A DNA stretch of 15,975 bases. Source: Candidatus Harrisonbacteria bacterium RIFCSPLOWO2_02_FULL_45_10c. GTDB taxonomy: Bacteria > Patescibacteriota > Minisyncoccia > UBA6257 > 02-FULL-45-10c. The stretch is from contig MHJM01000019.1 in the NCBI GenBank assembly GCA_001818705.1, positions 22,378-38,352 of the forward strand, in the 5' to 3' direction. The notes below the pieces were generated by a model. It was given only the letters and a program-made list of their open reading frames with translations. It did no database searches and was not told the DNA's origin. The position numbers and the translations under genes are program-made. Shown piece by piece: positions 5,972 to 13,907 of this stretch (position 1 is its first letter; each line of letters starts with the position of its first letter).

Positions 5972-7460
5972 TCGTAAAGGAAACTGTGCCGTCGGCATTG
6001 GAAATAATATTAGAAAGCGGCAAGGAAACATTCTGGAAACCAGCCTGAATCAGCGCATTTTTAAAATCAATTGCTGCTGCCTCATCCTTAGTAACGCCGC
6101 TTACCAAAATTGATGACTGGGTATTATTAACAAAAATTCTGCTGAATGCCACTTTATTGCCAGCTAACTGATTAAGAGCGATAAATAGCGGCGATTGGGG
6201 AATACTGCGTTCTTTGGCAAAAAGCACTTTATCAACCAGCTGATTGAAGACTCTGGCTTTTTCCTGAAGCGTAATCACTACCGGGCCTTCCGGCTGGCCG
6301 GATATGGACGCCGATTGATAATCCAGCTGCCGGGCGGTGGAAACCAGAAAACCATCCGCAAAAATAAAAAGGATGGTTAAAAAAGAAAGGGTGGCGATAA
6401 TCACATTTCTCCAAATCTTAATGAAAAACATGATTTCTGACTGCAAATACCCTCGTTCGGTTCCAACCGGCATTACGCTTATAAACTTATCCTGGGCGCG
6501 GGCAATGGCGGCCCGGACAGCGCCCCCAAACGAGACAAGCCAAGAAGGGGTTATATCCGGCCAATCCCGCAATCGGACTTCCGTAACCGACAGATTAAAA
6601 TTACTTTTGACGAACTCGGTGATTTCCGGCGCCAGTGATTCGGTAATCAGCAATAACGCTTCGGCGCGCCCAGACCACCGGCTTTCATAAAAAGTTACCA
6701 CCTTTTTCATTTCCCGAAGTATCATCGCTTGAAAATCATTAAATGAAATTTCTCTGGCATTTTTTCCTTCGGACTGAACTGATTTCCAGGAAGCGAAGTA
6801 ATCAAAATACACGTTACCGTTTCGTAAAATCATAAAATTAACGCCATCGCTGGCAACCTGCATCACCAAATAAGATTTAGCGGTATCAATGCCGGCTCCA
6901 TATTCTTTAATAACTCTCGCTAGCGCCAGCGAAGGGAATTCAATGGCGACCGGCAAAAAACCGGCCTCTTTCATCGTGCCGATATAATCATCAATAATCG
7001 GCCGCTGCACGAACGCTCCCAAAATATCAACCTTGCCGTCTTTGTCCTGAATGCCGACCTGCTGCCAATCAATATAAGCAGAAGTAATTTCAACAGGCGA
7101 AACGCTTTCTAAATTAAGCCGGGCGGCTTCGTTAAAATTGGCTACGGCAATAAAAGGAATGCTGAATAATTGGGCATACACTGTGCCCGCCGGAATAACC
7201 GCAATGACCGAAATTTTTTCCCTGGGCGACGACCATTGGCTGTGGATTTTTTTTAACGCTGCTAAAAATCTATTTCTATCTTTTACCTTGCCGTCCTCAA
7301 TCACCCCGGGCTCTAAAGAAACTGCGGCACGGCGGATATTGCCGTCGCGCAACTGGATGATTCTAACCGCCGAATCCCGGATCTCTAAACCGGCAATCTC
7401 GCCGTACGGCTGAACTAATTTTTTCAAATAAAGCGCTATTTTAGCCATAGAAAAACTCAT
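5946..7460 (-). CDS. pilM: PilM-PilN fusion, type IV pilus inner-membrane platform protein
   Basis: In most pilus systems PilM (cytoplasmic, actin-like) binds the short N-terminal tail of PilN (one membrane helix plus a ferredoxin-like periplasmic domain). Here one 504-residue chain seems to hold both. Residues 1 to about 335 are PilM-like (GLEIRDSAVRIIQL at the nucleotide-fold start, VIAVIPAGTVYAQLF, and SFGGAVRAAIA near the end). A membrane helix follows at about 350-372. The rest resembles PilN (VFNQLVDKVLF, IFVNNTQSSILVSG, then a final beta-rich segment). The start is ATG at 7460, 6 nt below a TATACT box, with no SD at normal distance. It is the last gene of the pilus locus and overlaps pth tail-to-tail by 26 bp. 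No separate PilN, PilO, PilP or PilQ is seen. Confidence 0.8.
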   Translation of the reverse strand: MSFSMAKIALYLKKLVQPYGEIAGLEIRDSAVRIIQLRDGNIRRAAVSLEPGVIEDGKVKDRNRFLAALKKIHSQWSSPREKISVIAVIPAGTVYAQLFSIPFIAVANFNEAARLNLESVSPVEITSAYIDWQQVGIQDKDGKVDILGAFVQRPIIDDYIGTMKEAGFLPVAIEFPSLALARVIKEYGAGIDTAKSYLVMQVASDGVNFMILRNGNVYFDYFASWKSVQSEGKNAREISFNDFQAMILREMKKVVTFYESRWSGRAEALLLITESLAPEITEFVKSNFNLSVTEVRLRDWPDITPSWLVSFGGAVRAAIARAQDKFISVMPVGTERGYLQSEIMFFIKIWRNVIIATLSFLTILFIFADGFLVSTARQLDYQSASISGQPEGPVVITLQEKARVFNQLVDKVLFAKERSIPQSPLFIALNQLAGNKVAFSRIFVNNTQSSILVSGVTKDEAAAIDFKNALIQAGFQNVSLPLSNIISNADGTVSFTITFQRIPS

Positions 7461-7466
7461 AATTTA

Positions 7467-7472
7467 AGTATA
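7467..7472 (-). promoter_or_regulatory. Predicted internal promoter (-10 TATACT) for the pilM-pilN fusion gene
   Basis: The minus strand reads GGTATACT, 6 nt (TAAATT), then ATG. This spacing again predicts a leaderless mRNA. It lies in a 41-nt gap after the PilX-like gene, so the fusion may be transcribed both from here and by read-through. Confidence 0.5.
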
Positions 7473-7501
7473 CCTCAATTAACGTATCCGCTGTCTTCTT
7501 C

Positions 7502-7939
7502 CTATAGAATCGTTGCCTCTACTTCCTTCAGCGACTCTAATTTCACTTCAGCGGTCACCGGATCGATTACGATAATCGCTTCCAGCTTCCTTCTCTGACG
7601 TTGGGCGCTGCCAGTTGCCCATAGCCGATTCTTACCCGCCCCCACGCAAGTATCTTTACAAACTGAAACTTCCGCCGAATAATTTTCTACATTTACAATA
7701 TAAGAAGCGGAGGTAAAATCCTTATCGCGTGTGACTCTTGCCAGCGCGTCCTGAATGCCGGACTGGGCGGCTAACAGCGCTTGGGCGCTTTGGCGAACTC
7801 CGAATTCGGAAGTGACCAGAAAATAAGCTCCGAGTGTCGTAGCAATGGTTATCTCCACAATAAAACCGGCAAAAAGAAGGACTGTCGGCAACACAATAAT
7901 GCCGCTCTGATTTTTTTTCTGGTTATTAAAAACTTTCAT
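7502..7939 (-). CDS. PilX/GspK-like minor pilin-related membrane protein
   Basis: This 145-residue protein has a short basic leader (MKVFNNQKKNQSG) followed by a hydrophobic helix (about 14-42) and a region typical of PilX N termini (SAQALLAAQSGIQDALARV). After a possible cleavage at Gly13 the fifth residue is Pro, not the Glu of ordinary pilins, which fits the PilX/GspK type found at the pilus tip. Two cysteines in VCKDTCVG could form a disulfide. The start overlaps the end of the PilW-like gene with a 1-nt gap. A GGAG lies 8 nt before ATG, but those bases also encode the last residues of the upstream gene, so it is weak evidence for an SD. Function as a pilus initiator is inferred from family and position. 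Confidence 0.65.
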   Translation of the reverse strand: MKVFNNQKKNQSGIIVLPTVLLFAGFIVEITIATTLGAYFLVTSEFGVRQSAQALLAAQSGIQDALARVTRDKDFTSASYIVNVENYSAEVSVCKDTCVGAGKNRLWATGSAQRQRRKLEAIIVIDPVTAEVKLESLKEVEATIL

Positions 7940-7940
7940 A

Positions 7941-8888
7941 TTATGGGCTCCAATTTAATATGACATCATTAATAGTCAATGAATTCGTATCGCCATCTAA
8001 AATAATTTTATAGCGAACGTAGCGGTCGTTATTATGCTGTAGCTGACTGATTCTTAACTGGGTATTCGGTCCAATCGCAACCAACGGATCCGAATAAATC
8101 CACGGCCCACCGGAATTATCCGAAGTGGCAATTCTAAACCGCACATTGCCGCCGGTTTGCGTTCCCTGCCAGAGCAGCGTATTAAACCCGGCGCCGCTCG
8201 CGCTGCCGGTATCAAAAACACTCGAGATTAAAACACAATTTTCCGAAGCGCCGCTGCAAGTGCCGATTGCCGGCTTCAATGACCCGCTGGTATTCGTATT
8301 TACGCTGGTTGCTGAAGCAAAGCGGGTATTTAGCTCGCTAACCGGGCCTTCCTGGCCGCTGCCGCCGCTCCAATCTGTCTGGCGGAATACCAGATTTCTC
8401 CAGCGAGTAACATATCGCGCGCTGGAAACAACGCTATTCGATCCGGCAATCGGCCAACTGGTGGTCAGGATAATTTTCTGGGTGGACGGATCGTCAGCAC
8501 CAGCGCCAATCCCGCCGCCGCTATCCCGCTGCACATTTTCCACAATAAATGAACGGGTAAAGATAATATTGTTAACGCTTATCTGTTCTTGCCCGCTTTG
8601 GACTACTAATTGGCCGGAGGAGGTGGCGATAAAATAATTCATTCCTTTGGTAAGGCCATAAATATTATTCCAACTCCCCTCAATCACTGAAGTAAGATTG
8701 TCCGAAAGAGACACGTTCAGCGCTGAAGCAATCTGATTATTGCCGGATAACTGGCTGGAACGCAAAATCAAAAACAAGGCGCTGGTGGCCGTGCCAATCA
8801 TCAGTATCCCGATGCTCATTGCCACAATCATCTCAATGAGCGATTGGCCGCTTCTATTATTTTTTATAAAAAAATAAAAATATTTCAC
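7941..8888 (-). CDS. PilW-like minor prepilin
   Basis: The 315-residue protein carries a type III (prepilin) signal. A 14-residue leader ends in NNRSG, then QSLIEMIVAMSIGILMIGTA, with Glu at position +5 and a long hydrophobic helix. The rest is a large beta-rich, Ser/Thr/Asn-rich domain (for example SGGGIGAGADD and TSGSLKPAIGTCSGASENC with a Cys pair) ending in a segment typical of exposed pilin or laminin-like beta domains. PilW-type minor pilins prime pilus assembly together with PilX, encoded next to it here. The start is GTG at 8888, no SD. The C-terminal part (FDTGSASGAGFN to the end) could be an adhesin-like beta-sandwich; I cannot name its domain. Confidence 0.7.
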   Translation of the reverse strand: MKYFYFFIKNNRSGQSLIEMIVAMSIGILMIGTATSALFLILRSSQLSGNNQIASALNVSLSDNLTSVIEGSWNNIYGLTKGMNYFIATSSGQLVVQSGQEQISVNNIIFTRSFIVENVQRDSGGGIGAGADDPSTQKIILTTSWPIAGSNSVVSSARYVTRWRNLVFRQTDWSGGSGQEGPVSELNTRFASATSVNTNTSGSLKPAIGTCSGASENCVLISSVFDTGSASGAGFNTLLWQGTQTGGNVRFRIATSDNSGGPWIYSDPLVAIGPNTQLRISQLQHNNDRYVRYKIILDGDTNSLTINDVILNWSP

Positions 8889-8906
8889 AAATTAACTTCT
8901 AAATAA

Positions 8907-9383
8907 CTAATTTTTTGAAATGTTGATAACGCCAACTCTGGAAATCGTAATTGTCCGCACGGTCGCTGGATCATTAACTAAAGAAAGAATGATAGTGGCG
9001 GCGGCATTCGGATAACCGGTAATTTTAGAAAAAATAATGTCTTTTGTTCCGCCTTGCGCCGGGTCGGAAAATTGGACAATCACCGGCAGAGTAACCGTGA
9101 TTGCCAACGTTCCGCCGACGTAGTCATTGCCATAAAAAACAATGTAAGTATCGGCAGCGCCATTGACCGCATCCAGATGCAGCCCCCACTTGCTCCCTTC
9201 TTCTTGAGCCGATGCTTTGACTTGCGCATCCCGAAGCCGGTCCGCTAACTCATTAGCGGCGATATCCAGAGTATTTGCGGAGCGTAAGCCGTACGGCAAA
9301 GCGACATAAGCGGCGACGGCGATAATGCCGGTAATGCCAATCACAATCACCAACTCCGCTAAAGTAAACCCGGCGCGCTTCAT
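8907..9383 (-). CDS. GspH/FimT-like minor prepilin
   Basis: The protein is 158 residues with a textbook prepilin signal: MKRAG, cleavage, then FTLAELVIVIGITGIIAVAA with Glu at +5. The helix is followed by RLRDAQVKASAQEE, the pattern of GspH/FimT pseudopilins, and a beta-rich globular head without cysteines. It is processed by a prepilin peptidase that is not encoded in this window. It lies 13 nt after pilC and 18 nt before the PilW-like gene, inside the pilus operon. The likely role is in the minor-pilin complex that starts and caps the pilus. No SD precedes the ATG. Confidence 0.8.
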   Translation of the reverse strand: MKRAGFTLAELVIVIGITGIIAVAAYVALPYGLRSANTLDIAANELADRLRDAQVKASAQEEGSKWGLHLDAVNGAADTYIVFYGNDYVGGTLAITVTLPVIVQFSDPAQGGTKDIIFSKITGYPNAAATIILSLVNDPATVRTITISRVGVINISKN

Positions 9384-9396
9384 ATCATTTTATTGG

Positions 9397-10614
9397 TTAC
9401 ACTCCGCCGACACTGCTGACCAGCTGGTAAATAGGAATAATCACCGAAACGGCAATCGTGCCGATTAAAAATCCGATTAAAATAAGCATCACCGGCTCAA
9501 TAAACGCCACCAGAGTTTTTACCGAATTATCAATTTCCGATTCATAAAAATTGGACAGGGTTTTTAAAATATCTTCCACGTGGCCGGCTTTTTCCGAAAC
9601 CGCGATAAGATTGGTGACCACCATCGGGAAGGCGGGCTCGCGGCGGAACGCCTCGCCGATCGTCAGTCCCTTGGCAATCCCTTCCCGGGAAACATTCCGC
9701 AATCCGCGGGCAACTTTTTCCGAACCGACGGCATCGGCGGTAATTTCCAGAGAATCAATAATCGGCAGGCCGGCTTTCATCAGCGACCCGAAGGTGCTGG
9801 TAAAGCGCTGAAGCGCCAGCTGATTAAGGACATTGCTGATTACCGGCAAACGGGTACTCAGCCAATACACTGCCCGCCGGCCAGTATACATCTTGGCAAA
9901 AAAATACCAGCTGCCAACGGCGATAAATGCCAGCAACGGAAAAACAATTAAAACGTTATTGCTTAAAAACAAACCGATGCCGAAAACGATTCTGGAAAAC
10001 AGCGGCGGCTGGAAACCGCTGGATGTAAATACCGCGGCAATTCGCGGCAAAGCAAACGTTACTAATAACAGCAGCATTAAAAAGGACAGGGACAGGAGAA
10101 TCAGCGGATAGACCAGCGCCGCGCGGATTTTATTCCGCAATTCCTGCTCCTTAACCAGGGAAACGCTCAAATTATCCAACACTTCGGTTAAATTGCCGGA
10201 GGCCTCGCCGGCCTTGATTAAATTAATGAACACCGATGAAAAATAAACCGGATATTTGGCGAAAGTCGTATAAAAAGGATTGCCGCGCTCCAGATTAGAT
10301 TTAATTTCCAATAGCAATGCCTTGAGAACCGTTTTATCAAAATCATTAATCAGAATCTCAATCGCCCGAAAAAGATCGGTGCCGGCTTTCAGCATCAGCG
10401 ACAAATATCTGGTAATAAATACCTTGTCGGAAATGGAAATTGATTGCCCGAAAAAATTAGCGCCGGTGACATTGACGGTTTTTATCAGCTTAACGGAAAT
10501 CGGACGCAATCCTTTGGAAACTAAAAATTGCAGAACTTCCGCTGAACCGTCGGCATCAACTTCACCTTCGGTTATCTTCCCGTCTAATTGTGATGCGATG
10601 TAATGGAATTTCAT
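9397..10614 (-). CDS. pilC: Type IV pilus inner-membrane platform protein PilC (GspF family)
   Basis: PilC is the polytopic platform on which the PilB motor acts. The 405-residue protein is of normal length. It opens with the family N terminus (MKFHYIASQLDGKITEGEVDA) and has two repeated GspF domains, each with the pattern F...L..ll.aG.pl..al (FITRYLSLMLKAGTDLFRAI at about residue 67 and FTSTFGSLMKAGLPIIDSLE near 270). Membrane segments lie at about 170-195, 210-240 and 370-395. It follows pilB by 21 nt and precedes the FimT-like gene by 13 nt. No SD is seen. It is identified by overall pattern and order rather than by catalytic residues, since the family has none. Confidence 0.93.
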   Translation of the reverse strand: MKFHYIASQLDGKITEGEVDADGSAEVLQFLVSKGLRPISVKLIKTVNVTGANFFGQSISISDKVFITRYLSLMLKAGTDLFRAIEILINDFDKTVLKALLLEIKSNLERGNPFYTTFAKYPVYFSSVFINLIKAGEASGNLTEVLDNLSVSLVKEQELRNKIRAALVYPLILLSLSFLMLLLLVTFALPRIAAVFTSSGFQPPLFSRIVFGIGLFLSNNVLIVFPLLAFIAVGSWYFFAKMYTGRRAVYWLSTRLPVISNVLNQLALQRFTSTFGSLMKAGLPIIDSLEITADAVGSEKVARGLRNVSREGIAKGLTIGEAFRREPAFPMVVTNLIAVSEKAGHVEDILKTLSNFYESEIDNSVKTLVAFIEPVMLILIGFLIGTIAVSVIIPIYQLVSSVGGV

Positions 10615-10635
10615 AATTTTATTAAATGCAAATGG

Positions 10636-12342
10636 TTATTCGCGGATAACCCGAAGCACCTCATCAATGGCGGTCATGCCCTGCATTGATTTCCGCAAAC
10701 CGTCTTCGAACATAGTGACCGTTCCTTTTTTCCGAACCAGTTTTTGAAGCGCTTCCAAAGAAAACTCCGGTGAAATAACCAGATGCCGGATTTCATCGTC
10801 AAAATTAATCGCCTCGAAAATTCCGATCCGCCCCTTGAATCCGGTATTGCCGCAGGAAGCGCAGCCCTTGCCGCGATAGAGCATCTTCGGAGCGGCGTAA
10901 CGGTCTTCAATCCCTAATTCTTTTACCTGTTGTTTTAATAATTCTAGCAAAGTAACGTCCGGTTTGTAAGACTCGATGCAGACATTACAAACTCTTCCTA
11001 CTAACCGTTGCGCCAGCACGACATTAATAACGGCCGCCACTAAAAACGGCGGCACTTTCATATCCATCAGCCGCGGCACCACGGTCGGCGCGTCATTGGT
11101 ATGTACGGTGGAAAGGAGCACGTGGCCGGTTAAAGCGGCATTAACGGCAACTTCCGCGGTTTCCTCGTCCCGGATTTCGCCAACCAGAATAATGTTCGGG
11201 TCCTGGCGCAAAAAGGCCCGCAAGGCGCTCGCAAAAGTGATTCCGGCGGCCGGATTAATCTGCGTTTGATTGACATATTTGATATTGTATTCAATCGGAT
11301 CCTCAATCGTCACGATATTCACCTCCGGACGGTTCAGGACGCTGACTATGGAATAAAGCGTGGTGCTTTTCCCGGAACCGGTCGGTCCGGAAATCAGAAT
11401 CATTCCGAAAGTTTTATGGATATTTTCGTTGATGATTTTTACCGTGTCTTCCAGCATCCCCAATTCCTCGAAAGAAAGCGGCCGCTGGGTAGCGGCTAGC
11501 AGCCGCATTTCAATTTTTTCTCCATAAAAAGTCGGAACAATCGCCACCCGGATATCAATATAGTCGCGGCCGAAAGTTTGCCGGAATCGCCCGTCTTGCG
11601 GCCGGGAATGTTCGTCCAGTTTCAGCGCCGCCAATAATTTAAGGCGCGCCACAATCGACGGATGCACTTCCTTAGGCAAGCGGAGAATTTCGTGCAGGAC
11701 GCCGTCGATCCGGTATCGAACTAAAACTACGTCTTCTAAAATCTCCAGATGGATATCCGACGCCCGCAGGGACATTGCGTAGGCAATCAAATTATCAACG
11801 ATGGCGATAATCGGCAGGTCCTGCGACGCTTCCCGTTCGCCGGCTACCCGGGAACGAAGCGATGTCGCAACATTTTCTTCAATCAATTTTCTGAAATCTT
11901 CGGTGCCGCCGCGCGTATACAGCGATAAGCCGACATTCAAATCATCGGCGGTTGCCACGTATACTTTTATGTCGGATTTCAGATATCGCTTTAAAAATTC
12001 CACGGTTTCCAAATCGCTGGGATCCTGCATCGCCACGCCCAGCAAGCCGTCTGATTCCCGCTGGAAAACCACCGCCCGCTTTTCCCGGGAAAGCTCTTCG
12101 GGCAATAAATGTAAAACCTGCTCGTCAATGGCGCGGCCGGACAAGCCGGCTTTTTGGACGCCGAAATAACTGCCCAAGACTTCGGTCAGATATTCTTGAG
12201 TAATAATGCCCCGGGAAATCAGCGTCTCCGCGACATCGTGCTTCATCCGGCTGGATTCGGCAGCTAGCTCATCAAAAACTTGCGGAGCAATTAAGCCATC
12301 CTTTACCAGCGACTCTTTTAATTTTTCGTTCGGAATTTGCAT
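10636..12342 (-). CDS. pilB: Type IV pilus extension ATPase PilB (GspE family)
   Basis: PilB is the hexameric cytoplasmic ATPase that powers pilus assembly. The 568-residue protein has an N-terminal GspE-type domain (about 1-145, two modules), then the N2 domain (SDIHLE at about 195), the Walker A box GPTGSGKST near residue 322, the Walker B-like ILVGEIRDEET near 385 and the His box STVHTND near 405. A four-cysteine zinc motif follows, CNVC near 452 and CASC near 495, typical of assembly ATPases and absent from the PilT retraction branch. No PilT is encoded in this window. Its ATG overlaps the stop of the upstream membrane-protein gene by one base (TAATG), so the two are translationally coupled. 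No SD. Confidence 0.95.
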   Translation of the reverse strand: MQIPNEKLKESLVKDGLIAPQVFDELAAESSRMKHDVAETLISRGIITQEYLTEVLGSYFGVQKAGLSGRAIDEQVLHLLPEELSREKRAVVFQRESDGLLGVAMQDPSDLETVEFLKRYLKSDIKVYVATADDLNVGLSLYTRGGTEDFRKLIEENVATSLRSRVAGEREASQDLPIIAIVDNLIAYAMSLRASDIHLEILEDVVLVRYRIDGVLHEILRLPKEVHPSIVARLKLLAALKLDEHSRPQDGRFRQTFGRDYIDIRVAIVPTFYGEKIEMRLLAATQRPLSFEELGMLEDTVKIINENIHKTFGMILISGPTGSGKSTTLYSIVSVLNRPEVNIVTIEDPIEYNIKYVNQTQINPAAGITFASALRAFLRQDPNIILVGEIRDEETAEVAVNAALTGHVLLSTVHTNDAPTVVPRLMDMKVPPFLVAAVINVVLAQRLVGRVCNVCIESYKPDVTLLELLKQQVKELGIEDRYAAPKMLYRGKGCASCGNTGFKGRIGIFEAINFDDEIRHLVISPEFSLEALQKLVRKKGTVTMFEDGLRKSMQGMTAIDEVLRVIRE

Positions 12343-12929
12343 TAAAATTTAAGCGTCTGAAGCCACGGCAAGGCCGACAGCCACATACTTATCATTATAG
12401 TAAAGAGCGCCGCCGGAAGCCATAAATAATAAAACGACAAACGGCGAGTTTCCCGAACTCGCCAGAAATGGAAAGAGGAAACCAGCACGCTTAAAAATCC
12501 GGCAATAACCGCGTATAAAATCCAGCCGGGATGGCCGGACAGAAAAAGCGCCGTTCCCAGAAGATACGGCTCCGCGGTTTCAAAAAATCGTTCCTGATAC
12601 CGCTTATTTAAAAATTGCGCAGTGAGCAATCCGGCCAGTCCGACCGCCAAAGATAAAAGATAGGAGATAAAGAATCTGGTTCGGACATAAAAAATAAAAT
12701 AACCAAAACTTTGGTGCGGCGGCAAAAATAATTTTCCCAATTCGCTGCTCTGCCAAGTCTGGTACTGCTGCCAGGACAAATATCCGGCATATCCGAATAC
12801 CGCTGCTGCTGCAGCTAAAAAAATCAGCCCACCAAAAAACCCACTCCGGCGGATGCCGGAGTGGGTTTTTGTGGACAGAAGTTGCGCCAGCAAAATAACG
12901 CCTGTAACAATTAAAGCAACAACAGCCAT
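12342..12929 (-). CDS. Unknown polytopic membrane protein in the pilus operon
   Basis: I do not recognise this 195-residue protein. It has about five hydrophobic segments: residues 1-18, 31-52, 87-107, 122-152 and 166-187. Basic loops include KTHSGIRR, LNKRYQERF and RVRETRR. Its place between the major pilin and pilB, with a 9-nt gap after pilA and a 1-nt overlap with pilB, points to a pilus-related job. The last two segments (YLLGTALFLSGHPGWILYAV onward) faintly recall the C-terminal half of A24 prepilin peptidases, but the two catalytic aspartates (GD motif) are absent, so I do not call it a peptidase. The codons for residues 20-32 also form a strong terminator hairpin. If ATG at 12929 is wrong, a start beyond the hairpin would remove the first helix. 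Confidence 0.75.
   Translation of the reverse strand: MAVVALIVTGVILLAQLLSTKTHSGIRRSGFFGGLIFLAAAAAVFGYAGYLSWQQYQTWQSSELGKLFLPPHQSFGYFIFYVRTRFFISYLLSLAVGLAGLLTAQFLNKRYQERFFETAEPYLLGTALFLSGHPGWILYAVIAGFLSVLVSSFHFWRVRETRRLSFYYLWLPAALFTIMISMWLSALPWLQTLKF
12835..12870 (-). terminator. Intragenic terminator or attenuator downstream of the major pilin gene
   Basis: AAAAACCCACTCCGG (12835-12849) pairs perfectly over 15 bp with 12856-12870 around a 6-nt loop. On the minus strand the GC-rich stem runs into six T. It lies about 70 nt after the pilin stop but inside the next reading frame (codons 20-32). It should release most transcripts after pilA and let a fraction continue into pilB-pilM. Confidence 0.7.
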
Positions 12930-12938
12930 TGGAGTACT

Positions 12939-13541
12939 TTAAAGATCTAATCCTGAATCAGTGCCAACTTCGTAAATCGTATTTACAGTACCGCCATCCT
13001 TGGTATTAATCTCTCTGTCATCATTACCCCCATTCTTGTACCGATCACTTTCCATATTAGCATTTAATTCAAAAGTCTTGGCAGTATTGTCACACGCATA
13101 CGAATAGAAATACGTAGTCGTATTTGACGGGTCTATTGGCAAAACAGCTAATGGAGCGCCTCCAGAAATACCGCTAAGGGCAACCGGCACCCAACCGTTA
13201 CCATCGTTTTCTCGCGTTGCATCAACTGTGGAAGTTTTTGCTCCATGACGAGCAACATCCGCACCGATACAACCATCAGCCGCAGCGCCAATCGCAGCAG
13301 CACTAAAACACATCGTTGTGCAACTTAGCGCGCCAGTAAAATCCAAATCGGGAGAAGAAACGCTAGACAGATACAAGCTTAGCGCGCTCTTCATCGTATC
13401 CAAATCCTGGATTCTGGTCGTGTCCCGAGCCTGGGCAAAAAGCTGAGCCGGGTTAAGCACCAAAACGGACACCGTACCCAATACCGCTAAAATACCGATA
13501 ACAATAACTAATTCTAATAAAGTAAAACCTTTTGTTTTCAT
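12939..13541 (-). CDS. pilA: Major type IV pilin (PilA-like)
   Basis: The 200-residue protein has a prepilin signal: MKTKG, cleavage, then FTLLELVIVIGILAVLGTVS, with N-methylated Phe at +1 and Glu at +5 expected. The helix continues into LNPAQLFAQARDTTRIQDL, common in pilins of this lineage. The head domain has two cysteines (LSCTTMC) plus CIGADVA and YACDNT, probably making disulfides, and ends with an Asp/Gly-rich stretch. First position in the operon, its own extended -10 promoter, about a 50-nt leader and a terminator soon after the stop all suit the most abundant subunit. It is used for attachment or DNA uptake in related bacteria (inference). No SD. Confidence 0.9.
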   Translation of the reverse strand: MKTKGFTLLELVIVIGILAVLGTVSVLVLNPAQLFAQARDTTRIQDLDTMKSALSLYLSSVSSPDLDFTGALSCTTMCFSAAAIGAAADGCIGADVARHGAKTSTVDATRENDGNGWVPVALSGISGGAPLAVLPIDPSNTTTYFYSYACDNTAKTFELNANMESDRYKNGGNDDREINTKDGGTVNTIYEVGTDSGLDL

Positions 13542-13591
13542 ATAAATAATAATTAATTGTAATTAATTTCGACGCTTTTAATAACTATATT

Positions 13592-13619
13592 AGTATACCA
13601 TACCCACTATAACGGTAAA
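13592..13619 (-). promoter_or_regulatory. Promoter of the pilin gene (extended -10)
   Basis: The minus strand has TTTACC (13614-13619), 16 nt, then TATACT (13592-13597) preceded by TGG, an extended -10. Transcription would begin near 13585, giving a leader of about 45-50 nt, unlike the leaderless genes elsewhere. The leader is almost all A and T. Confidence 0.6.
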
Positions 13620-13685
13620 AAGAACTGTGAATAACTGTTCGCTCGGCCATTTTCACAAACCAGCCGATAATTCCTATTTAGGCTT

Positions 13686-13830
13686 ATACTCTGCCTATTT
13701 GCCTACCGGCACCAGAGTTGCTTCGCTCCGGCGGCGAAGCACTCTTACGTCTCCCCAGCCGGACTCGCCTATCGGCGAGACCAAGCTCCGGCTGGGTCCG
13801 AAGTTGCCGTACGACAAACAGGCAGAGTAT
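13686..13830 (-). ncRNA. Structured element copy 2: candidate three-way-junction RNA, same family as 2275-2410
   Basis: Read on the minus strand, the ends pair (ATACTCTGCCT with AGGCAGAGTAT, then TTTG with CAAA, a 3-nt internal loop, and CGGCA with TGCCG). P2 pairs 13787-13796 with 13754-13763, with the 5'-side bulge GCTTGG (13781-13786) and an inner stem CTCGCC/GGCGAG. The linker is GAGACGTA (13746-13753). P3 is AGAG plus GCTTCGC with a 1x2 internal loop and the 7-nt loop CGCCGGA (13727-13733). Every stem differs in sequence from copy 1 but stays paired, while bulge, linker, loop and the GGTGCCG junction are conserved. It lies on the pilin-coding strand, upstream of the pilin promoter. Its expression is unknown. 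Confidence 0.72.
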
Positions 13831-13907
13831 TTAATTTTTCCGAGACGTACTGGCTGTTTTGTTTGATAAAAATATCCTCGTTTAAGTTAGGATTTTAACT
13901 TAGCGAA

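Noticed and set aside
11801..12203. Long plus-strand frames opposite pilB (also opposite pilC and the pilM-pilN fusion)
   Set aside because: They are antisense shadows caused by the codon pattern of the real minus-strand genes; none has a recognisable motif.
12342..12929. Prepilin peptidase PilD
   Set aside because: Position and hydrophobic pattern suggested it, but neither catalytic aspartate motif nor the N-terminal cysteine domain is present.
13627..13866. A 79-codon plus-strand frame upstream of the pilin
   Set aside because: It is made mostly of the paired stems of structured element copy 2; the apparent protein follows from the palindromes.
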